The notes beneath the pieces were generated by a model that did not search any database, was not told the origin of the DNA, and saw only the letters and a list, made by a program, of their open reading frames with translations. Below are positions 7,455 through 16,485 of a stretch of 64,000 nt of DNA, in pieces (position 1 is the first letter of the stretch; each line of letters opens with the position of its first letter). A program made the translations under genes and the position numbers. The stretch is from NCBI GenBank assembly GCA_016875535.1, contig VGPF01000001.1, forward strand, positions 62,001 through 126,000. Direction: 5' to 3'. The stretch is from Chloroflexota bacterium. GTDB lineage: Bacteria; Chloroflexota; Dehalococcoidia; SHYB01.

Positions 7455-9281
7455 ATGAGCATCCGTTGGAGGAATCGTTTATTCGCTGCCCTTGCCCTCA
7501 TGGCGGTGGTGGTCATGGTGGTGACGGCGTGCGGCGGCGACGATGATGAAGATACGCCGCCTACGGCGACGTCGGGGCCCGCAGCCACGGCGACGCCGCG
7601 TCCCGCGGCGACGGCCGCACCAACGTCGGCGGCGCCGACGGCAACGGCAGCGGTGCTCCCGACGGCGACACCACGCCCGACGGTATTACCAACGGTGGCG
7701 CCGACGGCAACGCCCGCGGGCGCGCGGCCCGTACGCGGCGGCACGTATAGCGTGCGCCTGCAATCGGACGTCGTGCAGGGCCTGAGCTGGGACCCGCACC
7801 TTTCCAGCGGGCACGTCCAGATCAAGGCAATGCCGAACGTCTTCAGCACGCTGCTGATGCTTGACGAACTGGACCATCAGACGGTCAAGGGAGACTTAGC
7901 GGAGAGCTGGAGCATCGCGCCTGACGGGCAGACCTATACGGTGAAGCTCCTCAAAGGCGTCACGTACCACGACGGCTCACCGCTCACGGCCAAAGACGTC
8001 ATCTTCTCCCACAAGCGCCTGACGGGCGAGATCGCACTCACACCCCCCTCGCCGCACGTCTCGGCCTTCCGACCGTACATTGACATCATGGAGATGCCGG
8101 ATGATTTCACCGTCATCTTCAGGCTGAAGCAGCCTTCGGCGGCCTTCATCTACAGCCTGGCCTTCCTCTTCGCGGCGATCCACCCGGAGAAGATGGGCTC
8201 GCCCTATGCGATGAACCCCGCGAACACGCCGATCGGCACGGGGCCCTTCAAGTGGATCGAGCGCAAGCCGAACATCAGCATCACGATGCGCCGCAATGAC
8301 AGCTACTTCAAGAAGGACAAGGACGGTCAGGCGCTCCCGTACTTGGCGGAGCTTGACTTCCAAGTAATCAACGACGGCACAACGGCCTTCGCGGCCTTCC
8401 GCACAGGGAAGTTCCTGGAGGCAGATTACCTGGACCCCGGGTTGCTGAACACGAGCATTGACCAGACGAAGCGAGAATTCCCGAACTACATCTTCGAGAC
8501 AGGCTACGGCTCCTGGAGACAGATCGGCTTCCGGAACAAGCCGCCGTACGACAACGTGAAGATCCGCCAGGCGCTGGACCTTCTCGTAGATCGCCCCGGC
8601 TTCGTGACCGCTCGCTATCCCGGCTATGGCCATGCCGGGGCAAGCCCGCTGCTGCCGCCGAGCCTCCGGGGGCGCTGGGGGCTGACGGACCAGGAGACGA
8701 GCACGCTGATCAATACAGGCCCCGTGACGCCGCAGATCATCCAGAGGGCCCGACAGCTCTTCGTCGAGGCGGGCGTAGACTACGATAAGTTCGAAGTGAA
8801 GCTGATGACCCTACCCATCCCACTCTACACGGACGATGCCGCCTTCATCCAAAGCGCCTGGAAGAAGGCCGGATTGAACGTGACGCTGGAAGTGCCGGCG
8901 CAGGCGGACTACTCGGTGCGACGCATCGCCGGGAACTTCGACGTGTACTACGTGCCCGCGACGAGCAACACGGACGATCCCGACCTGGTGCTGGGCCAGT
9001 GGTACCCGACGGGAGCCTCGCAGAACTACGGCAAGTTCAGCAACGCGAAGATCGACCAGCTGTACAACGACCAGAGCCGCGCCGTTGACCCGGCCCGCCG
9101 CAAGACTCTGGCCCAGGACCTCCAGCGGGAGATCCTTGGGGCCGGCAACTTCACGCCGAAGGTGGCGTGGGCCGGTTCATGGGTAGCGTGGTCGCCGCGC
9201 ATGCGCAATTACAATGCAGCGTGCCCCGGGGCGTACTGCTTCCGCGGCAAGCATGACATCCTGTGGCTGGCGCCTGCATAG
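7455..9281 (+). CDS. Dipeptide/oligopeptide-type ABC transporter substrate-binding lipoprotein (SBP_bac_5), copy 2
   Basis: 608 residues, with the same architecture as its upstream paralog: signal peptide with lipobox VTAC (Cys26), Ala/Thr/Pro-rich tether to about residue 92, then a DppA/OppA-like domain. Long stretches are shared with copy 1 (for example MVVTACGGDD and the C-terminal CPGAYCFRG), while the ligand-facing part diverges, so the two may bind different solutes. A strong promoter and terminator bracket this gene alone, and no permease or ATPase is present. The role in uptake is known for the family; the ligand is not predictable from sequence. Confidence 0.93.
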   Translation: MSIRWRNRLFAALALMAVVVMVVTACGGDDDEDTPPTATSGPAATATPRPAATAAPTSAAPTATAAVLPTATPRPTVLPTVAPTATPAGARPVRGGTYSVRLQSDVVQGLSWDPHLSSGHVQIKAMPNVFSTLLMLDELDHQTVKGDLAESWSIAPDGQTYTVKLLKGVTYHDGSPLTAKDVIFSHKRLTGEIALTPPSPHVSAFRPYIDIMEMPDDFTVIFRLKQPSAAFIYSLAFLFAAIHPEKMGSPYAMNPANTPIGTGPFKWIERKPNISITMRRNDSYFKKDKDGQALPYLAELDFQVINDGTTAFAAFRTGKFLEADYLDPGLLNTSIDQTKREFPNYIFETGYGSWRQIGFRNKPPYDNVKIRQALDLLVDRPGFVTARYPGYGHAGASPLLPPSLRGRWGLTDQETSTLINTGPVTPQIIQRARQLFVEAGVDYDKFEVKLMTLPIPLYTDDAAFIQSAWKKAGLNVTLEVPAQADYSVRRIAGNFDVYYVPATSNTDDPDLVLGQWYPTGASQNYGKFSNAKIDQLYNDQSRAVDPARRKTLAQDLQREILGAGNFTPKVAWAGSWVAWSPRMRNYNAACPGAYCFRGKHDILWLAPA

Positions 9282-9307
9282 GCCCAACGCGGGCTGACGG
9301 AGAATGA

Positions 9308-9345
9308 AACTGGCCCCCGGCGTAACGCCGGGGGCCAGTTTGTTT
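9308..9345 (+). terminator. Rho-independent terminator after binding lipoprotein 2
   Basis: A 15-bp perfect stem (9308-9322 with 9326-9340), 3-nt loop TAA, then a short T-rich tail. It lies 26 nt after the stop. Confidence 0.85.
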
Positions 9346-9922
9346 ATCAGGGAGAGGCGTGGGAGGCCTCACCCCGATGCGGCATCGGGGTCTCGAAGAC
9401 TCGACCTGGGCATGTCCCCTTGTAGCTCGAAGATGAGCTGTAGCTAGAGGACGAGCACAGCTCATAAGAATGAGCACAGGCCATCGGAATGGCGCGCCCG
9501 GACGAAGAAGAGGGATGCGAACTAGAGACCTCTCCCAGATGTGATGAATCACATCTGGGAGAGGGTAAGGGCGCAGTGGGGAGGGCTGGCCTCTCCGATG
9601 AGATCGGAGCCCTGCGGGTAGGCCAGCCCCTACGGGAGAGGATATGAGGGCTGCAAGGGCAACCGAGGAGAGAAGGGGCGTGCCGCGCCGCAGCCGGAAA
9701 GAGGTTGTCACGCCCCTACGGCAGATGAGGAATCGGGTTGCGGGGCACCCCCGAGGGCGTAGCCGCTCCTCAGACAGGGGGCGCGCGCTCCGGTGCGGCC
9801 CCGATGCAACATGCGCGGTGAGGACACACGCGGTCCGAGCAGTCCGGACTCATAAGAATGAGAGTCCTTCAGAAAGGACCGCGTTCGTCCGATGTAATCG
9901 AACCGCCCCTACAAGGTTGTGG
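9346..9922. repeat. Gene-free stretch packed with palindromes and short direct repeats
   Basis: No convincing gene. Seen directly: an 8-bp hairpin at 9372-9390 (CCCCGATG arm, 3-nt loop); a 16-bp perfect hairpin at 9530-9563 with a 2-nt centre; nested hairpins at 9583-9629 (outer 10-bp arms GGGCTGGCCT, inner 7-bp arms CTCCGAT); CTCATAAGAATGAG twice (9461-9474 and 9849-9862), itself a 5-bp hairpin; and three copies of GCCCCTAC or GCCCCTACGG-like cores near 9626, 9712 and 9904. This looks like a cluster of interspersed palindromic elements between two transcription units. No transposase or target duplication was found. Confidence 0.6.
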
Positions 9923-11137
9923 TTAGCGGAGGCCTTTGGTTTCGACGAGGCGCTCGACATCGGCCGGGGACATGCCGAGGAGCTCTTTGGTAACGTAGTC
10001 GTTGTGGTGGCCCCAGAAGGGCGCGTGGCGCAGGAGGTCGCGGGAGAGGCCGTGGACGTAGAGGGGCGAGGCGTAGGCGGGCTGGGTGCCGACGATGGGA
10101 TGCGGATTGTCCACGTAGGCGCGGCGGACCTTGGTCTGGGGCGTGTGGATGACTTCGCCGACAGAGAGGACTTCGGCGGCGACGAGGCCTTTGCTGCGCA
10201 GGGGGGTGATGACTTGCTCGGGCGAGCGCTGCTTGGTCCATTCACCAACATGTCGCTCAAGGGATTCGATGTTCGCGGCGCGCTGGAGGGCATCGGCAAG
10301 ATCGGCGCGGCGGGTCCATTCGGGGTTGCCTAGCGCGTCGCAGAGTCGGAGCCACTCTTCTTCCGTTCGGACGGAGATGGCGACCCACTTGTCATCGCCG
10401 GCGCAGGGGAAGGCGCCTTGGAGGAAGACGAACTCATCGCGGTCCTCCACTTTCACGGGCACGGCGGCGTTGTTGGCGGCGGCGAGGAAAACATCGGCGA
10501 CGATATTGACGGTGACTTCGATCTGGGAGAGGTCTATGTGGCAGCCGCGGCCCGTGGCAAGGCGGCCCTGGAGTGCGGCCATAACAAGGCCGACGCCGTA
10601 CATGCCGGAGATATAGTCGGTATAGACCCAAGGCGAGGCGGTAGGCGGGGCATTTTTATAGCCGAAGAGGGCGGCCATGCCGCTGACGCCTTCCAGGAGG
10701 GGGCCATAGGCGATGTAGTGCTTAGTGGGGCCCGTTGCGCCGAAGCCGGACATGGAGAGAAGGACGATGGCGGGATTGGCGCGGCGAAGGAGGTGAAAGG
10801 GGAGGCCGAGGCGATCCATGGTGCCTGCGGAGAAGTTTTCGACGATGACATCGCTGACGGTGACGAGCTCGAGGAAGGCGTTGCGGCCGCCTTCCTGGGT
10901 GAGGTCCAGGGTCATGCCGAGCTTATCGCGGTTCATGATGGTGAAGTAGTAGCTTCGATCTTGCCCGGCGACGCCGTCTTTCATGGGGAAGTTGGCGCGG
11001 AGGGTCTCGGGGCGCTTTGCGGTCTCGACCTTGATAACTTCGGCGCCGGCGCCGGCGAGAAGGGAGCAGCAATAGGGCGCGGCAACGGCGGTGCCGAGCT
11101 CGAGGACGCGGAGGCCCGCGAGGGGGTAGGCTGTCAT
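9923..11137 (-). CDS. CaiB/BaiF class III CoA-transferase, catalytic-type subunit (pair 1)
   Basis: 404 residues, the standard length for class III CoA-transferases, which move CoA between organic acids through an aspartyl-CoA intermediate. The N-terminal motif LAGLRVLELGTAVAAPY and the GRGCHIDLSQIE block are diagnostic. The catalytic Asp is present (D174 in YTDYISG). Its ATG overlaps the stop of the upstream CaiB gene by four bases, so the two are co-translated and probably form a heteromer, as in BbsEF and SmtAB enzymes, where one subunit carries the Asp. No acid substrate can be assigned. Confidence 0.92.
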   Translation of the reverse strand: MTAYPLAGLRVLELGTAVAAPYCCSLLAGAGAEVIKVETAKRPETLRANFPMKDGVAGQDRSYYFTIMNRDKLGMTLDLTQEGGRNAFLELVTVSDVIVENFSAGTMDRLGLPFHLLRRANPAIVLLSMSGFGATGPTKHYIAYGPLLEGVSGMAALFGYKNAPPTASPWVYTDYISGMYGVGLVMAALQGRLATGRGCHIDLSQIEVTVNIVADVFLAAANNAAVPVKVEDRDEFVFLQGAFPCAGDDKWVAISVRTEEEWLRLCDALGNPEWTRRADLADALQRAANIESLERHVGEWTKQRSPEQVITPLRSKGLVAAEVLSVGEVIHTPQTKVRRAYVDNPHPIVGTQPAYASPLYVHGLSRDLLRHAPFWGHHNDYVTKELLGMSPADVERLVETKGLR

Positions 11138-12342
11138 ACGACACCCGCCGCCGAAAGGGCATCTACATCGGCTGCAGAGAGGCCGAGCCAGGCCATGAGC
11201 AGATCGCGCGTGTGCTCGCCGAGGGCGGGAGCGCGTCGGCCATCGGGCGTCATTTCGCCGTCCACGCGATAGGGGGCGCGCAGGCCGATGAAGGGGCCGC
11301 CATCGGCGCGCTTGCCAGGGGCGAAGGCGCGGCGGGCGATGAGCTGCTCATCCTTCATGACGTTGTCCATAGTGCGCGCCGGGCCGATGGGGACATCGGC
11401 GGCCTGGGAGCGGACGTAGAGGTCTTCGGCCTCCTGCTCGTCGAGCCAGGGGGCCATGAGGGCCTCCAAGTCTTCCTTATATTGCGCGCGGGTGCGGCGG
11501 ACCTGGAACATCTCGGCCTTGGTCCATTCCGGGTCGCCCATCATGCGGACGAAGCGCTGCCACTGGGCCTCCTGGATGATGAAGAGGCTGGCATAGCCGT
11601 CTTTCACCGGGAAGAAGCCGAAGGGGGCCATGCCCTTGACGCGCTTGTTGCGCCGCTCGACGACGCCGGAGAAGTTGTAGTTGTTGGTCTGATCGGCGAC
11701 GACGGGGAAGAGGGTTTCAACTTCGGAGACGTCTACGAGGGTCCCGCCGCCGTTGTGGCGGCGGGCCATGAGGGCCAGGAGACATGCGGCGGCGCCCATG
11801 AGGCCGCCGGTGACGGCGGCGGGGCGCCCGGGAAGGACGAGGGGCGGGCTCTCCGGGCCGGGGACGTAGAAGGGGCTGGTGTGGCCGGCGCCGCTGGCTT
11901 GATAGGAGACGAATGGCGAGCCTGGGGCATCGCGGTCAGGGCCGGTGAGGCCAAAGGGCGTGACAGAAGCGATGACGAGTCGTGGGAGGTCCCGCTGGAG
12001 GTTTTCCAGGGAGAGGCCGAAGGAGGCGAGGACGGCAGGAGTATAGCCGCAGAGGAGGGCATCGGCTTCGCGGAGGAGGCTCTTGAAGAGGGCGCGGCCC
12101 GTCGGGGTGGAGAGGCGAAGGGCGATACTGCGCTTGGCGGCGTTGAGATGGGCGAAGAGGAGGCTATTCCCTGGCCCGGGACGTTCACCGGCAAAAGGAG
12201 GGGCTTCCCGGCCGCGATCGCCGAAGGGAAGAGGCTCGACCTTGAGGACGTCAGCGCCGAGATCGGCCAGGAGTTTCCCGGCGAAGGGAGTGGTGACCTC
12301 TTCGCCGAGCTCTATGATGCGGAGGCCAGTGAGAAGGGGCAT
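11134..12342 (-). CDS. CaiB/BaiF class III CoA-transferase, Asp-less partner (pair 1)
   Basis: 402 residues of the CaiB/BaiF fold (LTGLRIIELGEEVTTPFAGKLL at the start). At the position of the catalytic Asp in its partner this protein has Ala (about A176, in RPAAVTGGLMG), so it should not form the aspartyl-CoA intermediate itself. It is therefore more likely the non-catalytic half of a heteromeric enzyme with the 9923-11137 product. The ATG at 12342 is preferred over an upstream Met because a TACACT box lies only 7 nt before it and no ribosome site is present, pointing to a leaderless mRNA. Confidence 0.88.
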   Translation of the reverse strand: MPLLTGLRIIELGEEVTTPFAGKLLADLGADVLKVEPLPFGDRGREAPPFAGERPGPGNSLLFAHLNAAKRSIALRLSTPTGRALFKSLLREADALLCGYTPAVLASFGLSLENLQRDLPRLVIASVTPFGLTGPDRDAPGSPFVSYQASGAGHTSPFYVPGPESPPLVLPGRPAAVTGGLMGAAACLLALMARRHNGGGTLVDVSEVETLFPVVADQTNNYNFSGVVERRNKRVKGMAPFGFFPVKDGYASLFIIQEAQWQRFVRMMGDPEWTKAEMFQVRRTRAQYKEDLEALMAPWLDEQEAEDLYVRSQAADVPIGPARTMDNVMKDEQLIARRAFAPGKRADGGPFIGLRAPYRVDGEMTPDGRRAPALGEHTRDLLMAWLGLSAADVDALSAAGVV

Positions 12343-12349
12343 GCACCCG

Positions 12350-12355
12350 AGTGTA
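12350..12355 (-). promoter_or_regulatory. Candidate -10 box for a leaderless CaiB transcript
   Basis: TACACT on the minus strand, ending 7 nt before the ATG at 12342, which has no Shine-Dalgarno site. The -35 region is weak (ATGATT at 17 bp). Confidence 0.4.
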
Positions 12356-12499
12356 TCAGAGTCGCCAGACGCAATCATGCCCGTTTTAGGGGCCGGTCTG
12401 CACGGCTTTTTCACGCCACGCGCAGGGAAATTCACGCCTCCGGCGCGCCGGCTCAGGATGCTGTATCTGTTACGTCCACGAAGGTGAAAGGGGTTCCCT

Positions 12500-13654
12500 A
12501 TGTTCCTGGAAGAGACGGTTGCGACGATCCTGGCAAAGGCGAAGAAGGGCCCACAGACGCTCTCCGTCTATCTGGACACGGACGCGGCGACGGGCCTATG
12601 GAAGGACAAGGTGTACAAGCTGGAGATGTCCCTGGCGAAGTTAGGGGAAAAGGCGGCAGGCACCGGGGATGCACGGTCGTTCGAGGCCGATAGGGGGAAG
12701 GTAACGGCCTTCCTGAAGAAATACAAGGCGAAGGGCGACGGCCTGGTGATCTTCGCCAGCGACGGGCAGGGGCTATGGTGGACGACATCGCTGCCGGTGC
12801 GAGTCCCGAACGAGGCGCGGTACGAGGCGAAGCCGCACGTGGCGCCGCTGGCAGCGATCTTCGACGAGTACCAGCGGTACTGCATCGCGGTGGTGGACAA
12901 CCAGAATGCGCGGCTGCTGCTGGCGCACCTTGGCCAGATCGAGGAGCAGCAGGTGGTCGAGAGCGCGGTGCCGAAGCGGCATAAGCAGACGGAGCACGGC
13001 ATCAAGGCAGAGAAGCGCCATGCAATCAGCGTGGCGCGGCACCTGGAGAAGGCGGTGGAGGCGCTGGACGCGCTGCACAAGAAGGCGCGCTTCAACCGCA
13101 TCATCATCACGGGGGCGGCGGAGGCCGGGCCGAAGTTCGAAAAGGCGCTGCCGAAGCACCTGCAGCGGCTGGTCATCGCGCGGACGCGCTCGCCGCTCTA
13201 CACGTCCAACGGGCAGATCCTGAACGAGGTGGCGAAGATCGAGGAGGCGTTTGAGCGGGAGAAGGAAGCGAAGCTGGTGGACGACCTCATCGCGCGGGCG
13301 GGGAAGCATGCGCGCGCGACCATCGGCGCGGACGCGACGCTGCTGGCGCTGCACGAGGGGCAGGTCTTTGAGCTCATCGTGGCGGAGGGGGCGAAGCTGG
13401 AGGGCGTGGTGTGCCAGAGCTGCGGCTTCGCCAGCGGCACAATCGTGAGGCAGTGCCCGCGGTGCCAGGCTGAGATGGAGCGGACGGAGGACCTGGCCGG
13501 GGTGGCGCTGAAGAAGGCGCTTGCCTCCGAGACGATACGAGCGGAAATGGTATCGGAAGCGGCGCGTGAAAAGCTGCTGGCCGAGGGCGGGATGGGCGCG
13601 CTGCTGACGGACGTGCCGTATTCGCGGGACGGGGTGCGACAGCGCAGGGCCTAG
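12500..13654 (+). CDS. eRF1-like (baeRF-type) protein with C-terminal zinc ribbon, GGQ loop not conserved
   Basis: 384 residues resembling bacterial archaeo-eukaryotic release-factor (baeRF) proteins: an N-terminal domain (1-120), an eRF1 domain-2-like part from YQRYCIAVVDNQNARLLL (about 124), and a pelota/L7Ae-like C-terminal part with a zinc ribbon (C305, C308, C319, C322). In eRF1 the loop after this strand carries GGQ, which triggers peptide release. Here the equivalent loop (about 159-175) reads KRHKQTEHGIKAEKRHA with no GGQ. It may act on stalled ribosomes or tRNA without hydrolysis, or use other residues. ATG at 12500 has an AAAGGGG site. It converges on the phosphatase gene with a 4-base stop overlap. 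Confidence 0.72.
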   Translation: MFLEETVATILAKAKKGPQTLSVYLDTDAATGLWKDKVYKLEMSLAKLGEKAAGTGDARSFEADRGKVTAFLKKYKAKGDGLVIFASDGQGLWWTTSLPVRVPNEARYEAKPHVAPLAAIFDEYQRYCIAVVDNQNARLLLAHLGQIEEQQVVESAVPKRHKQTEHGIKAEKRHAISVARHLEKAVEALDALHKKARFNRIIITGAAEAGPKFEKALPKHLQRLVIARTRSPLYTSNGQILNEVAKIEEAFEREKEAKLVDDLIARAGKHARATIGADATLLALHEGQVFELIVAEGAKLEGVVCQSCGFASGTIVRQCPRCQAEMERTEDLAGVALKKALASETIRAEMVSEAAREKLLAEGGMGALLTDVPYSRDGVRQRRA

Positions 13655-14391
13655 TCCAGGAGGAGCTGGCGGAGTCGGGCGACGGTCTCGTCCGGGACGC
13701 CGATGCTACGGAGGTAGCCGCCCATGTCCCTGTACTTAGCTTTGACCCACTGGAGAAGGCGCTCCATGGTCTCCGGCTTGGCTGTGAACATGGCCGGGGA
13801 GAAGCGCTCGGCGGTCTTTTCATAGCCGGGCGTGCCCTTGAGGCGCTGGAGGAAATCGCCGAGGTAGACCTCCGTGAGGGCATAATCGCTGATGATTTCT
13901 TCTTCGTTTACGTCCAGCGCGCCGAGGACGACGGCGGTGAGGATGCCGGTGCGGTCCTTGCCGCCCATGCAGTGGATGACGGCGGGGTGATTCTCGTCGT
14001 CGGCAAGGGTTGTGACGGCTGCGGCGATCTTATCGGCCGCGCCGACCATCATGTGGGCGTAGTGCTTGGCGACATCGCCGGTGACGCGAGGGTCGTTCTG
14101 GTTGACGAGCATGGCGGAGGTGAGAAAGGGCAAGTGGTGGTAGGCGGCCTGCTTCTCCGTCAGGGGGCTTTTGCCGTACTTGGCGAGCTCATCGTTGCTG
14201 CGCAGGTCAATGATGGTGCGGATCTTCAGGTCATCGGCGGCGAAGGCGATATCTTCGGGCTTCATGGGGTGATGGGCGTCGCTACGGAAGATGCGCCTCC
14301 ATTTGACGGCCCGCCCACCCCTGGTGCGATAGCCGCCGATATCACGGAAGTTCTGCAGGCCTTTCATGGGATAGTGGCGCTGGCCGCTCAT
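13651..14391 (-). CDS. Tyrosine-phosphatase-like protein (Tyr_phosphatase3/PTP family)
   Basis: 246 residues. The protein has the CX5R phosphatase P-loop HCMGGKDRTG (Cys141, Arg147) and the N-terminal NFRDIGGYRTRGGRAVKWRR typical of the bacterial atypical dual-specificity and phosphoinositide phosphatases related to MptpB. An IDLRS segment (61-65) is where the family's general-acid region begins. No signal peptide. It is the third gene of a hemE-hemH operon, overlapping the hemH stop by four bases, but a link to heme is not known. Possible substrates are phosphotyrosine, phosphoserine or phosphoinositides. Confidence 0.88.
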   Translation of the reverse strand: MSGQRHYPMKGLQNFRDIGGYRTRGGRAVKWRRIFRSDAHHPMKPEDIAFAADDLKIRTIIDLRSNDELAKYGKSPLTEKQAAYHHLPFLTSAMLVNQNDPRVTGDVAKHYAHMMVGAADKIAAAVTTLADDENHPAVIHCMGGKDRTGILTAVVLGALDVNEEEIISDYALTEVYLGDFLQRLKGTPGYEKTAERFSPAMFTAKPETMERLLQWVKAKYRDMGGYLRSIGVPDETVARLRQLLLD

Positions 14392-15350
14392 CGCAGTTCG
14401 CTCCGTTCACGCCGGACGACTTCGGCGAGGGCGGTGATCAGCTCGGGGGCGGTGTTGAGGGCTTCGATGCGGTGGAGCTTCAGGCCCACGGCTTCGGCAT
14501 CTCTCCTCGCGGCGATGTCTACATCATAGAGAATCTCCAGGTGGTCGGCGAGGAACTGGATGGGCGCGATGAGGACGGACTTGCGGCCTTCTTTCGCGAT
14601 CTGGGGCAGGACTTCCTTCAGGTCAGGCTTCAGCCATTCCTCCGTCGACTGCCCCGCGCTCTGATAGGAGAAGCGCCAGCGCTCCTTAGGCAGTCCAACA
14701 CGGGAGGCGACGGCGGCGGCGGTATCGTGGAGCATCCGGGTATAGGCGGGTTCCAGGGCGACGACGCTCTTGGGAAGGCTGTGAGCGGACATGACGACAG
14801 GGATCGCGGCGCGCTCGGCGGCGGGGAGGCGGTCGAGGGCTTCCCGCACGCGGCGGGAGAGGCCATCCAGGAAGACGGGGACGGTGTGCCAGGCCTTTGC
14901 TATCCATAGCCTGCCCTGGGGACCGAGGACGGGCTTTGCGGCCTCAGCGGCTGCATAGTAGCCGGCCATGACGCCGGGGGTTTGCTGCGGGGCCATGATG
15001 ATGCCGACGACGTCCGTGATGCGGTCCACAGCGGCGAGGTGGGCCATCGCCTCGTCAATCATAGGCGGGGCGTGCCGCATGCCGACAACGACGCTGTAGC
15101 GCTCGCCCGGTGTGGCGGCGGCGTTCAACAACTCTTGCAAGGCCTTGGCCTGGGCGAGGGTGATTTTCAGAAGCGGCGAGCCACCGATCATGCGGAAGCG
15201 GCCCTTGAACTCTTCCACGAAGGCAGGCGGGAAGGGGCGTCCGCCGCGAACGCGCGTGAGGTAATCGGGCACGTCATCCACGGTCGCGGGCGTGCCGAAG
15301 CTCATGAGGATAACGCCGATGGGCCGTGAGGGTTCCAGCATAGCGGGCAT
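14388..15350 (-). CDS. hemH: Ferrochelatase (coproporphyrin or protoporphyrin type)
   Basis: 320 residues, close to the 310-residue Bacillus enzyme. It inserts Fe2+ into a porphyrin at the end of heme synthesis. Two active-site signatures are visible: MSAHSLPKSVV with His190, and ADHLEILYDVD with Glu272, matching His183 and Glu264 of B. subtilis HemH. The resemblance to that enzyme suggests the coproporphyrin-dependent route (CpfC), but no hemQ or hemY is in the window to confirm it. Starts 3 nt after hemE and overlaps the phosphatase gene by four bases. No membrane segment, so cytoplasmic. Confidence 0.93.
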   Translation of the reverse strand: MPAMLEPSRPIGVILMSFGTPATVDDVPDYLTRVRGGRPFPPAFVEEFKGRFRMIGGSPLLKITLAQAKALQELLNAAATPGERYSVVVGMRHAPPMIDEAMAHLAAVDRITDVVGIIMAPQQTPGVMAGYYAAAEAAKPVLGPQGRLWIAKAWHTVPVFLDGLSRRVREALDRLPAAERAAIPVVMSAHSLPKSVVALEPAYTRMLHDTAAAVASRVGLPKERWRFSYQSAGQSTEEWLKPDLKEVLPQIAKEGRKSVLIAPIQFLADHLEILYDVDIAARRDAEAVGLKLHRIEALNTAPELITALAEVVRRERSELR

Positions 15351-15353
15351 GGG

Positions 15354-16406
15354 TTATCGGCTCGGTTCGTTGTGAACAAGGTCCACGAGCCGAGCGAGGT
15401 TTTCGGGGTCCGCCTGGGGAAGGACGCCGTGGCCAAGGTTAAAGATGTGGCCGGGACGACCCTGGGCCATGCGGAGAATCTTTCGGGCCTCGGCGGCGAT
15501 GACATCATAGGGGGCGAGGAGGATGGAGGGATCCAAGTTGCCCTGGATGCCCTTGCCGTGGCCGGTGCGCGCCCAGCCCTGATCGAGAGGGACGCGCCAA
15601 TCCAGGCTCATGACGTCCGCCCCGGCGGAGGCCATGACTTCCAAGAGGTGCGCAGTGCCGGTGCCGAAGTGGATGGAGGGAAGGCCGATGGTGCGCATCT
15701 CCGTAAAGATGCGCTTGGAGTAGGGGAGGACGAAGCGCGCGTACTGCTCACGGCTGAGGACACCGACCCAGCTATCGAAGAGCTGGGCGACGTGGACGCC
15801 GCTGTTGGCTTGCTCCCGGAGGTAGCGCACGACGACCTCCGTGACCTTCTCCATGAGCCTGTGCCAGAGCTGCGGATCGCGGTACATGAGGCCGCGAACG
15901 AGATCGTAGGTGCGGGAGGGGCCGCCTTCGATGAGGTAGCAACACAGCGTGAAGGGTGAGCCGGAGAAGCCGATGACGGCGGTCTGCTCGCCGATCTCCT
16001 TGCGCACCAAGCGGAGGGCTTCGAAGAGATAGGGTGTGGCGCTAGCGGCTTCGACGATCCGGATGGCGTCCACATCGGCGGCGGTGCGCACCGGCTTTCC
16101 GATGACGGGGCCGACTTCGGGCTCTATGGTGAAGGGGACGCCCATGCCCTCCAAGGGGAGCATGATATCGGCGAAGATGACGGCGCCGTCCACGCCGAGG
16201 CGCTTGACGGGCATGAGGGTGACCTGGGCGCAGAGCTCGGGGTTCTTGGCCATGGTGAGCAAGTCATACTTCTTCCGCAATTCCCGGTATTCAGGAAGGG
16301 AGCGTCCGGCCTGGCGCATGAACCAGACGGGAGTAGCATCGGCCTGCTGGAGGCGCAGGGTCTTGAGAAAGCGATCAAGGCCTGTGGACTGTTTCGTGGA
16401 GGGCAT
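15354..16406 (-). CDS. hemE: Uroporphyrinogen decarboxylase
   Basis: 350 residues, standard length. It converts uroporphyrinogen III to coproporphyrinogen III in heme synthesis. N-terminal signature WFMRQAGRSLPEYRELR (about residue 28) contains the conserved Arg residues that bind substrate carboxylates; FADIMLPLEGMG and GFSGSPFTLCCYLIEGG are further family blocks. The start at MPSTKQSTG is chosen over an upstream Met because the latter would extend beyond the usual N-terminus. First gene of a three-gene operon with hemH and a tyrosine phosphatase-like gene. Confidence 0.95.
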   Translation of the reverse strand: MPSTKQSTGLDRFLKTLRLQQADATPVWFMRQAGRSLPEYRELRKKYDLLTMAKNPELCAQVTLMPVKRLGVDGAVIFADIMLPLEGMGVPFTIEPEVGPVIGKPVRTAADVDAIRIVEAASATPYLFEALRLVRKEIGEQTAVIGFSGSPFTLCCYLIEGGPSRTYDLVRGLMYRDPQLWHRLMEKVTEVVVRYLREQANSGVHVAQLFDSWVGVLSREQYARFVLPYSKRIFTEMRTIGLPSIHFGTGTAHLLEVMASAGADVMSLDWRVPLDQGWARTGHGKGIQGNLDPSILLAPYDVIAAEARKILRMAQGRPGHIFNLGHGVLPQADPENLARLVDLVHNEPSR

Positions 16407-16456
16407 GTCTCTTGTGCCGGACAAATAGGGATGCGGTACGGGAGACGGTGAGGCCC

Positions 16457-16485
16457 ATTGTAGCACAGCACCCCGGGTCATTCAG
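16457..16485 (-). promoter_or_regulatory. Candidate hemE promoter
   Basis: On the minus strand CTGAAT (16485-16480), 17-bp spacer, TACAAT (16462-16457), 50 nt before the hemE ATG. The -35 match is only 3 of 6; the -10 is 5 of 6. It abuts the upstream terminator. Confidence 0.4.

Noticed and set aside
9530-9563. 16-bp perfect hairpin as a terminator for the CaiB operon
   Set aside because: It lies several hundred bases from the end of that operon and has no T run on either strand.
9644-10333. Long open frames on the plus strand opposite the CaiB gene
   Set aside because: They mirror the CaiB codon pattern on the other strand, with no family resemblance and no ribosome site. GC-rich codon use opens such frames in many places here.
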